From NCBI RefSeq assembly GCF_900102435.1, contig NZ_FNBU01000011.1:1-64000 (forward strand): a stretch of DNA of 64,000 nt, written 5' to 3'. Below the pieces are notes generated by a model, which saw only the letters and a list, made by a program, of their open reading frames with translations, did not search any database and was not told where the DNA came from. This document shows, piece by piece, positions 16,306 through 24,901 of the stretch. How positions within the stretch are numbered: the first letter of the stretch is position 1; each line of letters starts with the position of its first letter. Made by a program: the position numbers and the translations under genes. This DNA comes from Sporolituus thermophilus DSM 23256. GTDB taxonomy: Bacteria; Bacillota; Negativicutes; Sporomusales; Thermosinaceae.

Positions 16306-17549
16306 CTAATCCAAAACGTCAAAAGATAGGTCAGCATGCCAATGACGCCGCCGACCAGCGACCCGTTGATGCGGATGGCCTGCAGATCGTCGCCCACCCG
16401 TTCCTCGATAAAGGCCACCAGTTCCTCGGTGCTGAACCGGGTAAGCTCACTTACCACCAGATCGCCGATTTCCCGGTGATTGACCTCCAGCCACTCAACG
16501 ATAGCCTGCTTCAACCGGCGGTCGACTGCCGCCGTAACCTGCGCATTGGCCAAAAACCGGTCAAGCCAGGTCGCCACCCAGCGGGTCACCGCTTCCTGCC
16601 ACTCGTCGGTCCTGGCACTGCCGGTGCGGCGGAATTCGTCGAGATACCGGGCGAGCCTTTCCCGCTCCGCCAGCGGCTCGACCACGTGAGCCGTCTTCCA
16701 GGCCTCGACCTGGCGTTTGAGCGCCGCATCGGTCCGCAGCCTTTCCGCCAGCCGCCTCAGCCAGGCGGCAAGCTCTTGGCGCAGCGGGTGGTTGGGATCT
16801 TTCATCTCTTCAAGCGCGGTTATAAGGCGGCGCTGGCCGGTAAGACCGAACTTAAGCGGCGACAGCCGCGCCATCCGTTCCAAAGCGCGATGAAAGAGCT
16901 TGCGGCGCCGCGAGCCTCGCTCATAGGCATGTTTAGCCTCCAAGAACAGGTTGGCAATAAACCGCGGTACCGGCGCCGCGTTGGCCAGGCGAATGCCCTC
17001 ATCAATCAAAAAGCAGGCCACCGCATCATCATAGCCATGACTAAGCGCCCACACAAGCGCTTCCGCCAACAAAGGCGCAACCTCGAGCCGTGCCGCTTCA
17101 ATTCTTAGCAGTAGCTCGGCAGCGCGGGCCAGTTCGGGCGGGTCCATTTTGGCGATTACGTCGGCCGTCAGCCGGCGGGCGATGGCCTGGATGCTTTCCC
17201 GACCGCCATGTTCGTCCAGGTATTTGCGCAGCACCGCCGTCAGGTCATAGTCGTCGAAAACGGTCTTGACATTTTCCGCCGTGAGCAAATCTTGCTCGAC
17301 CAGGTCACGGATGGCCCGGAAAATCTTTTCCCGGTTGCGGGGAATAAGCTCGGTGCGGAAGGGGATGCCCAGCGGCCGCCGAAACAGCGCCGTCACCGCG
17401 AACCAGTCGGCCAGTCCGCCCACCATGGCCGCCTCGCAGGCACTGGTAATAAGGCCGCCGAAAAAGGTATGGCGGAACGGAAAACCGGCAAAAAAACCAA
17501 GCGTCACAATGCCCAGGGCCAAGTTGGCCTTATGCTTGCGGCCGTCCAT
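16302..17549 (-). CDS. DUF445 membrane-anchored protein, first copy
   Basis: The product, about 415 residues, starts MDGRKHKANLALGIVTLGFF and shares the GGLADWFAVTALFRRPLGIP box and the C-terminal DLQAIRINGSLVGGVIGML anchor with its neighbour. I chose the ATG at 17549, which follows GGAGGGAGG by about 5 nt, over the earlier ATG at 17576. The pair probably arose by duplication and may act as a hetero-oligomer. No partner gene hints at a pathway. Confidence 0.85.
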   Translation of the reverse strand: MDGRKHKANLALGIVTLGFFAGFPFRHTFFGGLITSACEAAMVGGLADWFAVTALFRRPLGIPFRTELIPRNREKIFRAIRDLVEQDLLTAENVKTVFDDYDLTAVLRKYLDEHGGRESIQAIARRLTADVIAKMDPPELARAAELLLRIEAARLEVAPLLAEALVWALSHGYDDAVACFLIDEGIRLANAAPVPRFIANLFLEAKHAYERGSRRRKLFHRALERMARLSPLKFGLTGQRRLITALEEMKDPNHPLRQELAAWLRRLAERLRTDAALKRQVEAWKTAHVVEPLAERERLARYLDEFRRTGSARTDEWQEAVTRWVATWLDRFLANAQVTAAVDRRLKQAIVEWLEVNHREIGDLVVSELTRFSTEELVAFIEERVGDDLQAIRINGSLVGGVIGMLTYLLTFWIR

Positions 17550-17672
17550 GCTGCCTCCCTCCTTGCTGCTTTCCATTTCGCCGCCCAGGTAGGTAAAACC
17601 TGCGGCTATAAACCGCCAGAAAACCGCTCCTGTTATAATTTATGAGCAAGATCACGGGACTGCTGCCTGCAC

Positions 17673-17705
17673 AAAAAGGGCCTGGATTTTATCCAGACCC
17701 TTTTT
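17673..17705 (-). terminator. terminator of the TRAP-aco-lip operon
   Basis: A tight stem aaagggcctgga/tccagaccctt with T runs on both sides lies 7 nt past the lipA stop. The bases from here to the DUF445 start hold no gene. Confidence 0.85.
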
Positions 17706-17712
17706 ATATTAC

Positions 17713-18597
17713 CTATTTACCTTCGTGCCCCGCCATGGCAGCGGCGTGATAAGAGCTGCGTACCAGCGGGCCGGCGGCAACGGCAGTAAAGCCGGCCCGC
17801 CGGGCCTGCTGCTCATACCAGGCAAATTTGTCGGGATGAATATACTCAGCGACGGGCAGGTGGGCCGCCGACGGCCTAAGATACTGGCCTATTGTCACGG
17901 CCGTCACGCCGGCGGCCGCCAAATCGGCAAAAACGGCGAGCACTTCCGTCTCGGTTTCGCCGAGGCCGACCATGACGCCGCTCTTAACCAGGCCGACACC
18001 GCCGGCCGCCGCCTGCCGGAGGAGAGCCAGCGAGCGCCGGTAATCGGCGCTGGGCCGCACCTTGTCATACAGGCGGGGCACCGTCTCGATGTTATGGTTA
18101 AACACATCAGGGCAGGCGGCCAACACCTGTGCCGCCGCCCGCCAATTGCCCGCAAAGTCGGGCGTCAGCACCTCCACCGTTACGCTCGGACAGACGGCCC
18201 GGATCCGTTCGATACAGGCGGCAAACTGGCTCGCCCCGCCATCAGCCAGGTCATCGCGGGTTACCGAAGTAATCACGGCATGGCGCAAACCCAATACCTG
18301 CACGGCCTTTGCGATCCTTTCAGGCTCGGCGGTATCCGGCGCCGCCGGCGCCCCCTTGGGCACCGCGCAGAACGCGCAGCGCCGGGTGCAGACGCTGCCA
18401 AGAATGAGAAAGGTGGCCGTCCCCTGGCCGAAGCACTCGCCGATATTGGGACAACTGGCGCTCTGGCACACGGTGTGCAGTTTTAGTCCGGCCAGCAGCC
18501 TTTCCACCCGAGCAAAGGCCCCGGTGTCAATGTGTTGCGTTAGCCACGGCGGGCGGGAAACTGCCTCCTGCGCCAAGTCGAATTTCAGCCTCGTCAT
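17713..18597 (-). CDS. lipA: lipoyl synthase
   Basis: A radical-SAM enzyme of about 294 residues that inserts two sulfurs into octanoyl groups on lipoyl domains. It has the auxiliary-cluster cysteines CQSASCPNIGEC, the SAM-cluster motif CTRRCAFC and the C-terminal PLVRSSYHA whose serine binds the auxiliary cluster. The ATG at 18597 is preferred because of GGTGG 5 nt upstream. It is the last gene of an operon that also makes the E2 lipoyl protein it modifies. Confidence 0.95.
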   Translation of the reverse strand: MTRLKFDLAQEAVSRPPWLTQHIDTGAFARVERLLAGLKLHTVCQSASCPNIGECFGQGTATFLILGSVCTRRCAFCAVPKGAPAAPDTAEPERIAKAVQVLGLRHAVITSVTRDDLADGGASQFAACIERIRAVCPSVTVEVLTPDFAGNWRAAAQVLAACPDVFNHNIETVPRLYDKVRPSADYRRSLALLRQAAAGGVGLVKSGVMVGLGETETEVLAVFADLAAAGVTAVTIGQYLRPSAAHLPVAEYIHPDKFAWYEQQARRAGFTAVAAGPLVRSSYHAAAMAGHEGK

Positions 18598-18609
18598 ATT
18601 TACCACCAT

Positions 18610-19281
18610 CTAAGAGTCAATTACGCCGCTCGGCGGCACGGTCACCAGTTTACACTCAAACACAGCGGCAAATTCGGTAGCCAAAAGGGCTGCCACCTCG
18701 TCAATACTGACAGCCAAACCGGCGGCCGCCAGACTGGTAACGCCAAATTGGCGGATGCCGCAGGGAACCACCCACTCGAAAATAGTCAAATCATTGGCCA
18801 CGTTGAGGGCAAACCCATGGGCGGTAATCCAGCTCCGCACCGCCACGCCGATGGCCGCCACCTTGGCATCGCCCAGCCACACCCCGGTATATTTCGCTTT
18901 CCGGCCAGCCGTAAGCCCCAAACGGGCCAAGGTGCGGATAAGGACCTCTTCCAGCGCCTCGACATACCAATGGACGTCTTCCCGCCACCGGCGCAAGTTT
19001 AGCACCGGATAGCCGACCAATTGGCCGGGATTATGGCAAGTGATATTGCCACCCCGGTCGCTGGCGACCACCGCAATTCCCCGCTCGCGCAGGACGGCGG
19101 CGTCGGCCAGCAGGTTTTCCGCCCCGCCGCTCCGGCCGATCGTGATGACCGGTAAATGCTCAACAAGCAGTAAAACGCCGTCCCACTCGCCGGCCGCCAC
19201 TGCCTGCCGGGCCGCGGCCTGAAGAGCCAACCCCCCGGCATAGCTGACCACGCCACCGTAGCTTAAGCGGCAGCGCCGCAT
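18610..19281 (-). CDS. lipB: octanoyltransferase
   Basis: A protein of about 223 residues that moves octanoate from ACP to lipoyl domains. It contains LLVEHLPVITIGRSGGAENL, DRGGNITCHNPGQLVGYPVL, KVAAIGVAVRSWITAHGFAL (catalytic lysine region) and WVVPCGI (catalytic cysteine). The usual THGPGQ motif reads TCHNPGQ here, a mild deviation. The ATG at 19281 overlaps the lpd stop (TGATG), so the later start is chosen over the 9-residue longer form. It works with lipA directly downstream. Confidence 0.93.
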   Translation of the reverse strand: MRRCRLSYGGVVSYAGGLALQAAARQAVAAGEWDGVLLLVEHLPVITIGRSGGAENLLADAAVLRERGIAVVASDRGGNITCHNPGQLVGYPVLNLRRWREDVHWYVEALEEVLIRTLARLGLTAGRKAKYTGVWLGDAKVAAIGVAVRSWITAHGFALNVANDLTIFEWVVPCGIRQFGVTSLAAAGLAVSIDEVAALLATEFAAVFECKLVTVPPSGVIDS

Positions 19282-20681
19282 CAACGCACCTTCATCCCCG
19301 GCGGCCAATGGATCGCCTTGCCGTCTACCGCCAGCGCCGCTTCGGCCAAGGCCTCGCTGATGGTCGGATGGCCGTGGACGGTCGTCACCAGTTCGTCAAC
19401 GGTCGCCTCCAGGCGGATGGCGAGAGCGGCCTCGCCGATGAGGTCGGTTGCCCGGGGGCCAAAAATGTGGACCCCGAGAATTTCGCCGTATTTGGCGCCG
19501 GCGATGACTTTTATCAGGCCGCTCATGCCGCCGTCGATGACCGCCTTGCCATTGCCGGATAATGGGAAAAGCCCCGTTTTATAAGCTATGCCCTGTTTTT
19601 GGGCCTCTTCTTCCGTCAGGCCCACACCGGCCACTTCGGGCTGAATGTAGATGCAGGACGGGATGGTCTGGGGATAATATGCGCTCTGCTGACCGAGCGC
19701 GTGCTCCACGGCGGCAATGCCTTGCGCGGAGGCGGCATGGGCCAGCATCATCCGGCCGTTGCAGTCGCCGACGGCATAAATGCCCGGCACGGTAGTGGCA
19801 AAATGGTCGTCGACCTTAATCCCGCCCCGGTCGTAAGCTACCCCGGCCGCGTCCAGGCCCAAATCCTGGGTGCGAGGCCGCCGTCCTACCGCCACCAGCA
19901 CATACTCGCCTGCTACCTCCTCGACCTTATCGCCGGCTTCGACCAATGCCGTAAGCCCACCGTCACCTTGGCGAACCTCGGTCAGTCTGGCCCCGGTCAG
20001 GAAAGTTACCCCCTGCCGGGTGAGTTCTTGCCGCACCTTGGCCGCGATCTCGCCGTCGACGGTCGGCAAAATTTCTGCTAGCAGTTCGACAACCGTCACC
20101 CGGGCGCCGAGGGCGCTGTACAAAGCAGCAAACTCGATGCCGACAACCCCGCCGCCGACAATGACCAGCGACGTTGGTACGCCGGGCAGGCTGAGGGCGG
20201 CCGTGCTGTCGATGACGCCGGGCAGCTCGGCGCCGGGGAAATTCAGTTTCACCGGCTCGGAACCGACGGCCAGAATAACGGCGTCGGCCGCAAGCTGCCG
20301 TTCCATTTCGCCGCTAACCACCACCGTCCGGGCGTCCTTGAGCACCGCCTGCCCTTTATGCACCGTTACCTTGTTCGCCTTAAGCAGCGACTCCACGCCT
20401 TTGACCAGGCGCGTCACCGTCGCCTGTTTGCGCGACTGCAGCACCGGCCAGTCGACACGGACATTGTCGGCTTTCAGCCCGATCAGACCGCCTTTTTGCA
20501 CTTCCCGGTACAAAAGCGCCGTGTGGAGCAGTGATTTCGTAGGAATGCAGCCTACGTTCAGGCACGTGCCGCCTAAGCGGTCGGCTTCCACCAGGTGCAC
20601 CTCGGCGCCCAGCTGGGCGGCCCGGATAGCGGCCACATAGCCGCCAGGGCCGCCGCCGATAATCACCATGCGTTTATTCAT
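19281..20681 (-). CDS. lpdA: dihydrolipoamide dehydrogenase (E3)
   Basis: A 466-residue flavoprotein disulfide reductase. It opens MNKRMVIIGGGPGGYVAAIR, has the redox pair GGTCLNVGCIPTK near residues 38-50, a second dinucleotide fold VIVGGGVVGIEFAALYSALG, and the C-terminal VHGHPTISEALAEAAL with the active-site His-Glu. It re-oxidises the E2 lipoyl group with NAD+. It has no N-terminal lipoyl domain, unlike some Aco-type E3 proteins. It sits between the E2 gene and lipB in one operon. Confidence 0.95.
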   Translation of the reverse strand: MNKRMVIIGGGPGGYVAAIRAAQLGAEVHLVEADRLGGTCLNVGCIPTKSLLHTALLYREVQKGGLIGLKADNVRVDWPVLQSRKQATVTRLVKGVESLLKANKVTVHKGQAVLKDARTVVVSGEMERQLAADAVILAVGSEPVKLNFPGAELPGVIDSTAALSLPGVPTSLVIVGGGVVGIEFAALYSALGARVTVVELLAEILPTVDGEIAAKVRQELTRQGVTFLTGARLTEVRQGDGGLTALVEAGDKVEEVAGEYVLVAVGRRPRTQDLGLDAAGVAYDRGGIKVDDHFATTVPGIYAVGDCNGRMMLAHAASAQGIAAVEHALGQQSAYYPQTIPSCIYIQPEVAGVGLTEEEAQKQGIAYKTGLFPLSGNGKAVIDGGMSGLIKVIAGAKYGEILGVHIFGPRATDLIGEAALAIRLEATVDELVTTVHGHPTISEALAEAALAVDGKAIHWPPGMKVR

Positions 20682-20736
20682 TGAAACAATCCCCTTTCCG
20701 CGCTTCGTTCGCCACTATTTCTTGTTTTTACTTATA

Positions 20737-22032
20737 TCATACCAATAGTAGCAGGGGTTGTTCCAGCAATTGTCTTAATCTGGCCATGAATTTCGCCGCC
20801 ACGGCGCCATCAATCAAGCGGTGGTCAAAACCCAGGCACAGATTGGCCATCGGCCGTACAACGACCTGGCCGTCCGCCGCCACCGGCCTGTCGGCCACCC
20901 GGCAGACACCAAGGATAGCGCTTTCCGGCGGGTTTATTATGGGCGTAAAATGATCGACACCGTACATCCCTAAGTTAGTGACGGTAAAAGTGCCGCCGCC
21001 GATTTCGTCACCAGTGAGCGCCCCCCGCCGCGCTTTATCGCTCAAAGCGGCCACTGCCGCCCGCAGCGCGCGCAGCGACTGTTTATCGGCCTGCCGGATG
21101 ACCGGCACGATGAGGCCGTTGTCCAACGCCACGGCTACCCCGATATTGACGTCCGCCGGCATGACGACGCATCCGCCTTCAAGGCGGGCGTTGACCGCCG
21201 GGAATTCGGCCAAACCTTGAGCCGCCGCCTTAATCACAAATTCGGTGACCGAGAATTTTTCCCCCGTAACCTTGGCCAGCTGCGCTTTTAGCGCGAGCAC
21301 CGCCGTCATATCCACTTCTACGGTGAGGTGGACGTGGGGCGCCGTCTGCCAACTCAGGCTCATGCGCTCGGCGATGATTTTGCGCATCCCGGCCAGCGGC
21401 TGCCCGGCCGGAGCAGCCGGCGGCCGCGGCTCAGTCACCGGCAGGGCCGCCAATACGTCTGCCTTGGTAAGGCGGGACGGCTTGGCCATGGCAGCGAGGT
21501 CAATGCCATGTTCGGCCGCCACTTTGACCGCCAGGGGCGTCGCTTTGACCGGCAGCCGGCGCTGCGCTAAAAAGTTCACAACATCCCGCGCCACCACCCG
21601 TCCGCCCGGTCCGGTCCCGGTAACGAGCGCCAGGTCGATCCCGTTTTGGCGGGCGATTTTTCGGGCCAGAGGTGACGCTTTTACCCAGGTCCCGGTCATT
21701 CTTGCCGCCGGGCTGGCACCTGGTACCGGTTCACTGGCAGCAGCCGCCTTCGCCGCCGAACCGCCGGCCGGCGGTTCTTCCGCCACCTGCTCGCCCGGCG
21801 CGCCGATAACGGCCAGTAGCGTGCGCACCGGCACGGTCTGGCCTTCCGGCACGACAATGGACAACAGCACGCCGTCGACCGGCGCTTCCATTTGGTTGGT
21901 AATTTTATCGGTGGAAATCTCGGCCAGCACTTCACCGGCGCGAACAGTCTCGCCGACCCTTTTATACCACTTGGTAACCGTCCCTTCCGTCATCGTCAGC
22001 CCAAGCTGCGGCATCGTAAACTGGGTCGCCAT
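20737..22032 (-). CDS. acoC: E2 acyltransferase with tandem E3-binding domains (AcoC-like)
   Basis: A 431-residue dihydrolipoamide acyltransferase. Residues 1-75 are a lipoyl domain with the lipoylation site EISTDKITNQME. Two separate peripheral-subunit-binding domains follow: SPLARKIARQNGIDLALVTG to about 175, and TPLAVKVAAEHGIDLAAMAK near 190-220. The catalytic domain begins at GMRKIIAERMSLSWQTAPHV and ends with LCLGFDHRLIDGAVAAKFM (DHRxxDG active site). I use the ATG at 22032 behind a G-rich ribosome site; the upstream 52 residues are not homologous. Two E3-binding domains are unusual, since most E2 proteins have one. Confidence 0.92.
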   Translation of the reverse strand: MATQFTMPQLGLTMTEGTVTKWYKRVGETVRAGEVLAEISTDKITNQMEAPVDGVLLSIVVPEGQTVPVRTLLAVIGAPGEQVAEEPPAGGSAAKAAAASEPVPGASPAARMTGTWVKASPLARKIARQNGIDLALVTGTGPGGRVVARDVVNFLAQRRLPVKATPLAVKVAAEHGIDLAAMAKPSRLTKADVLAALPVTEPRPPAAPAGQPLAGMRKIIAERMSLSWQTAPHVHLTVEVDMTAVLALKAQLAKVTGEKFSVTEFVIKAAAQGLAEFPAVNARLEGGCVVMPADVNIGVAVALDNGLIVPVIRQADKQSLRALRAAVAALSDKARRGALTGDEIGGGTFTVTNLGMYGVDHFTPIINPPESAILGVCRVADRPVAADGQVVVRPMANLCLGFDHRLIDGAVAAKFMARLRQLLEQPLLLLV

Positions 22033-22054
22033 TGTCTTCCCCCCTGACGGTCGC

Positions 22055-23029
22055 CTACCGGCACACGTCCCGCACGGCGCGGGCAATGTCCTCAGCGGTA
22101 ATCTTGACCAGCTTCTCCAATGCCGGGCTGAACGGAATGGGAACAAACGGCGCCCCCAGCCGCCGGATGGGCGCGTCAAGATAATCAATCATCTCTTCCG
22201 CGACCAGCGCGGCCACCTCGGCGCCGACGCCGCCGGTTTTTACCGCCTCATGGACAATCACCAGCCGCTTGGTCTTGGCGACAGAATTAAATATCGTTTC
22301 TTTATCCAGCGGCGAAATGGTGCGCAAATCAATCACCTCGGCGTCAATGCCGTCGGCGGCCAATTTTTCCGCCGCCTCCAGCGCCCGGTGCAGCATCAGG
22401 GAGTAGGATACGATCGTCACGTCCCGCCCTGGCCGGGACACATTGGCCTTGCCGATCGGCGTGAGGTGCTCGCCGTCCGGCACCGGCCCTTTCATGGGGA
22501 ACAAGGCTTTATGCTCAAAATACAGTACCGGGTTGTCGTCGCGGATGGCCGCTTTTAAAAGACCTTTGGCGTCGGCCGGATTGGACGGGATGACCACCTT
22601 GAGGCCCGGTACATGCAGGAACCAGGCCTCAAGCGACTGCGAATGCTGGGCCGCCGCCGAGCGGATAATGCCGTCCGGCGCCCTGAGCACCAGCGGAATG
22701 GTGCACTGCCCGCCGAACATATAGCGGATTTTCGCCATCTGATTAAAGACTTCGTCCATGCAGACACCGATAAAATCGACGAAGTGCATATCCACCACCG
22801 GACGCATCCCGGCCAGCGCGGCACCGACGCCGGCCCCGACAATCGCCGTTTCCGATATGGGGGTATCAATCACCCGCTCCAGGCCGAACTTTTGCGGCAA
22901 GCCTTTGAACTGCCCAAAAATGCCGCCCTGCCTGGCGATATCCTCGCCCATGACAAAGACGCGTTCGTCCCGGCTCATCTCTTCGGCCATCGCCTCAAGC
23001 GTGGCCTCGGAAAAAGTGATTTCACGCAC
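22055..23029 (-). CDS. acoB: acetoin/pyruvate dehydrogenase-type E1 beta
   Basis: A 324-residue thiamine-diphosphate enzyme beta chain. It has RVFVMGEDIARQGGIFGQFK, ISETAIVGAGVGAALAGMRP and HSQSLEAWFLHVPGLKVVIP, all family features, and a C-terminal transketolase domain with DLRTISPLDKETI. Its start overlaps the alpha-chain stop by 8 nt. With AcoA it decarboxylates or cleaves the substrate and loads the acyl group on E2. Acetoin is the best guess from similarity; a branched 2-oxo acid is the alternative. Confidence 0.9.
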   Translation of the reverse strand: MREITFSEATLEAMAEEMSRDERVFVMGEDIARQGGIFGQFKGLPQKFGLERVIDTPISETAIVGAGVGAALAGMRPVVDMHFVDFIGVCMDEVFNQMAKIRYMFGGQCTIPLVLRAPDGIIRSAAAQHSQSLEAWFLHVPGLKVVIPSNPADAKGLLKAAIRDDNPVLYFEHKALFPMKGPVPDGEHLTPIGKANVSRPGRDVTIVSYSLMLHRALEAAEKLAADGIDAEVIDLRTISPLDKETIFNSVAKTKRLVIVHEAVKTGGVGAEVAALVAEEMIDYLDAPIRRLGAPFVPIPFSPALEKLVKITAEDIARAVRDVCR

Positions 23030-24008
23030 GCTGGGTCACCTCGTTTTCCACATATAAATCGTCATACAGCTCGGACTCGTCCGGGTAGGAGTCACCGCGG
23101 GCCGCGGCGACGGCATCGTCAATCTCAGCCGCCACTTCGGCCTTGATAGCGTCAAGGTCGCGTTCGGTAACCACGCCCCCGGCCAGCAGCTGGATGGCAA
23201 AATTCTTGAGCGGATCGTCCTTGTCAAACCGTTCCTGCACTTCCGCCTTGGTCCGGTATAGCTCAGGATCGCCGACAAAATGCCCCTTAATCCGGTAGGT
23301 CTTAGCTTCAAGCAACGTAGGTCCGCCGCCCTCGCGGGCCCGTTCGATTGCCCCTCTGGCCGCCTCGTACACGGCCAGCACGTCGTTGCCGTTGACGACC
23401 AGGCCGGGAATGCCGTAGCCTACTGCCCGGTCGGCGATATTATCCACCGCCGTCGTCGTGCGGTACGGCGTAGTAGAAGCCCACTGGTTGTTTTCGCAGA
23501 CAAACACGACCGGCAGTTTCCACACGGCGGCCATGTTCAGCGCCTCATGGAAGGTGCCGCGGTTGGACGCGCCGTCACCGAAGAAACAGACCGCCACCTG
23601 ACCGGATTTTTTCATTTTGGCCGCCAACGCCGCCCCTACGGCCAGAGTGTAGCCACCGCCGACCACCCCGTTGGCCCCCAGCATACCAATAGAGAAATCG
23701 GCGATATGCATCGACCCGCCCTTGCCTTTGCAGTAACCGGTTTTTTTGCCGTAAATTTCGGCCATCATCGGCCTGATCTTCGCCCCTTTGGCGATGCAGT
23801 GGCCGTGGCCGCGGTGCGTGCTGGTTATATAGTCGGCATCGGTCAAGTTAGCGCACACCCCTACGGCAATGGCCTCCTCACCCACGTACAAATGCACAAA
23901 TCCTGGCAGCTCTCCGGCCAAAAAGAGTTCCCCTACCTTTTCCTCAAACAGCCGGATGGTCATCATCCGGCGATAAAGCTGACGCAAAAATTCGGCGTCG
24001 TATGGCAA
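23022..24008 (-). CDS. acoA: acetoin/pyruvate dehydrogenase-type E1 alpha
   Basis: A chain of about 328 residues with the ThDP motif GDGASNRGTFHEALNMAAVW ending near ENNQW, and GVVGGGYTLAVGAALAAK before it. THRGHGHCIAKGA is typical of AcoA/PdhA. A GTG at 24035 would allow nine more residues, but GGGGGG 6 nt ahead of the TTG at 24008 favours the shorter form LPYDAEFLRQLY. It heads the dehydrogenase genes directly behind the amidase gene. Confidence 0.9.
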   Translation of the reverse strand: MPYDAEFLRQLYRRMMTIRLFEEKVGELFLAGELPGFVHLYVGEEAIAVGVCANLTDADYITSTHRGHGHCIAKGAKIRPMMAEIYGKKTGYCKGKGGSMHIADFSIGMLGANGVVGGGYTLAVGAALAAKMKKSGQVAVCFFGDGASNRGTFHEALNMAAVWKLPVVFVCENNQWASTTPYRTTTAVDNIADRAVGYGIPGLVVNGNDVLAVYEAARGAIERAREGGGPTLLEAKTYRIKGHFVGDPELYRTKAEVQERFDKDDPLKNFAIQLLAGGVVTERDLDAIKAEVAAEIDDAVAAARGDSYPDESELYDDLYVENEVTQRA

Positions 24009-24031
24009 GGTGTATCCCCCCTGTTTTGTTC

Positions 24032-24868
24032 TCACAGCATGTATAAATCTTGCCGGCGGTCCCGATAGTAATTAAGCGCCTGCCGGGCCGCCGCCACCTG
24101 CGCGAGGTCCAGCTTGGCCACGATAAACGTGTCTTCTTCCCTCTCCAGCGCCGCGATAATCTGCCCGTACGGACTGATGATGCGCGATTTGCCGTAAAAG
24201 GTAATCGCTCCGGGGGCGCCGGCCATAACCTCCGCGCCCGCCTTGTTGGCCGCGACGACAAATACCTGGTGCTGGGCGGCGGCCACTTTCAGCTCATCGG
24301 CATACAGCTCGCCGCGGTACCCCGATGACGAAGTAGGCACAAAAATCACCTGCGCCCCTTTGAGCGCCAGCGTGCGCCACGCTTCGGGGAAGGAGCGGTC
24401 ATAGCAGATAAGGATGCCTATTGGTATGCCCATCACGTCGAAGACGGGAAGGTCGGGGCCGGGGTCAAAATAGAGCGTCTCATAGGCCAAAACACCTTCG
24501 ATGTACGGGATATGGGTTTTGGCATACCGGCCAGCGAGACTGCCGTCCGGCCTGACGATAAACGCCGTATTATACCGCCGCTCGCCGCACCGCTCATAGC
24601 AGGTGGCGACGATGGCGCACCGCACCTCGCGCGCCAAGGCGGCAATATAGCGGTAGGTTGGTCCGTCGGCGAGCGGTTCGGCCTTGTCCCGCCACGCAGC
24701 GTCCCGGCAGCGGGCAAAATAAGGCGTAGTCATCAGTTCCGGCAGGCAAATCACATCAACCAACCCGGACGCTGCGACCGACCGTACCAGCCGCGCGATA
24801 TTAGCCAGCTGGGCGTCATAATCACCTTTATACGCGCCGGTTTGTACCGCGGCCACGCGCAGCCGCAT
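24032..24868 (-). CDS. nitrilase-fold carbon-nitrogen hydrolase
   Basis: A 278-residue CN hydrolase with the Glu-Lys-Cys triad in VICLPELMTTPYF, YAKTHIPYIEG and ILICYDRSFPEAW. These resemble N-carbamoylputrescine amidase and beta-ureidopropionase. It hydrolyses a carboxamide, carbamoyl group or nitrile to ammonia and an acid. It lies between a TRAP transporter and an acetoin-type dehydrogenase, so the imported compound may be an amide that feeds the dehydrogenase. That link is inference; the family's substrates are broad. Confidence 0.85.
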   Translation of the reverse strand: MRLRVAAVQTGAYKGDYDAQLANIARLVRSVAASGLVDVICLPELMTTPYFARCRDAAWRDKAEPLADGPTYRYIAALAREVRCAIVATCYERCGERRYNTAFIVRPDGSLAGRYAKTHIPYIEGVLAYETLYFDPGPDLPVFDVMGIPIGILICYDRSFPEAWRTLALKGAQVIFVPTSSSGYRGELYADELKVAAAQHQVFVVAANKAGAEVMAGAPGAITFYGKSRIISPYGQIIAALEREEDTFIVAKLDLAQVAAARQALNYYRDRRQDLYML

Positions 24869-24901
24869 ATTTATCCCCCCTTTAACAAACGGGCGCGCCC
24901 G

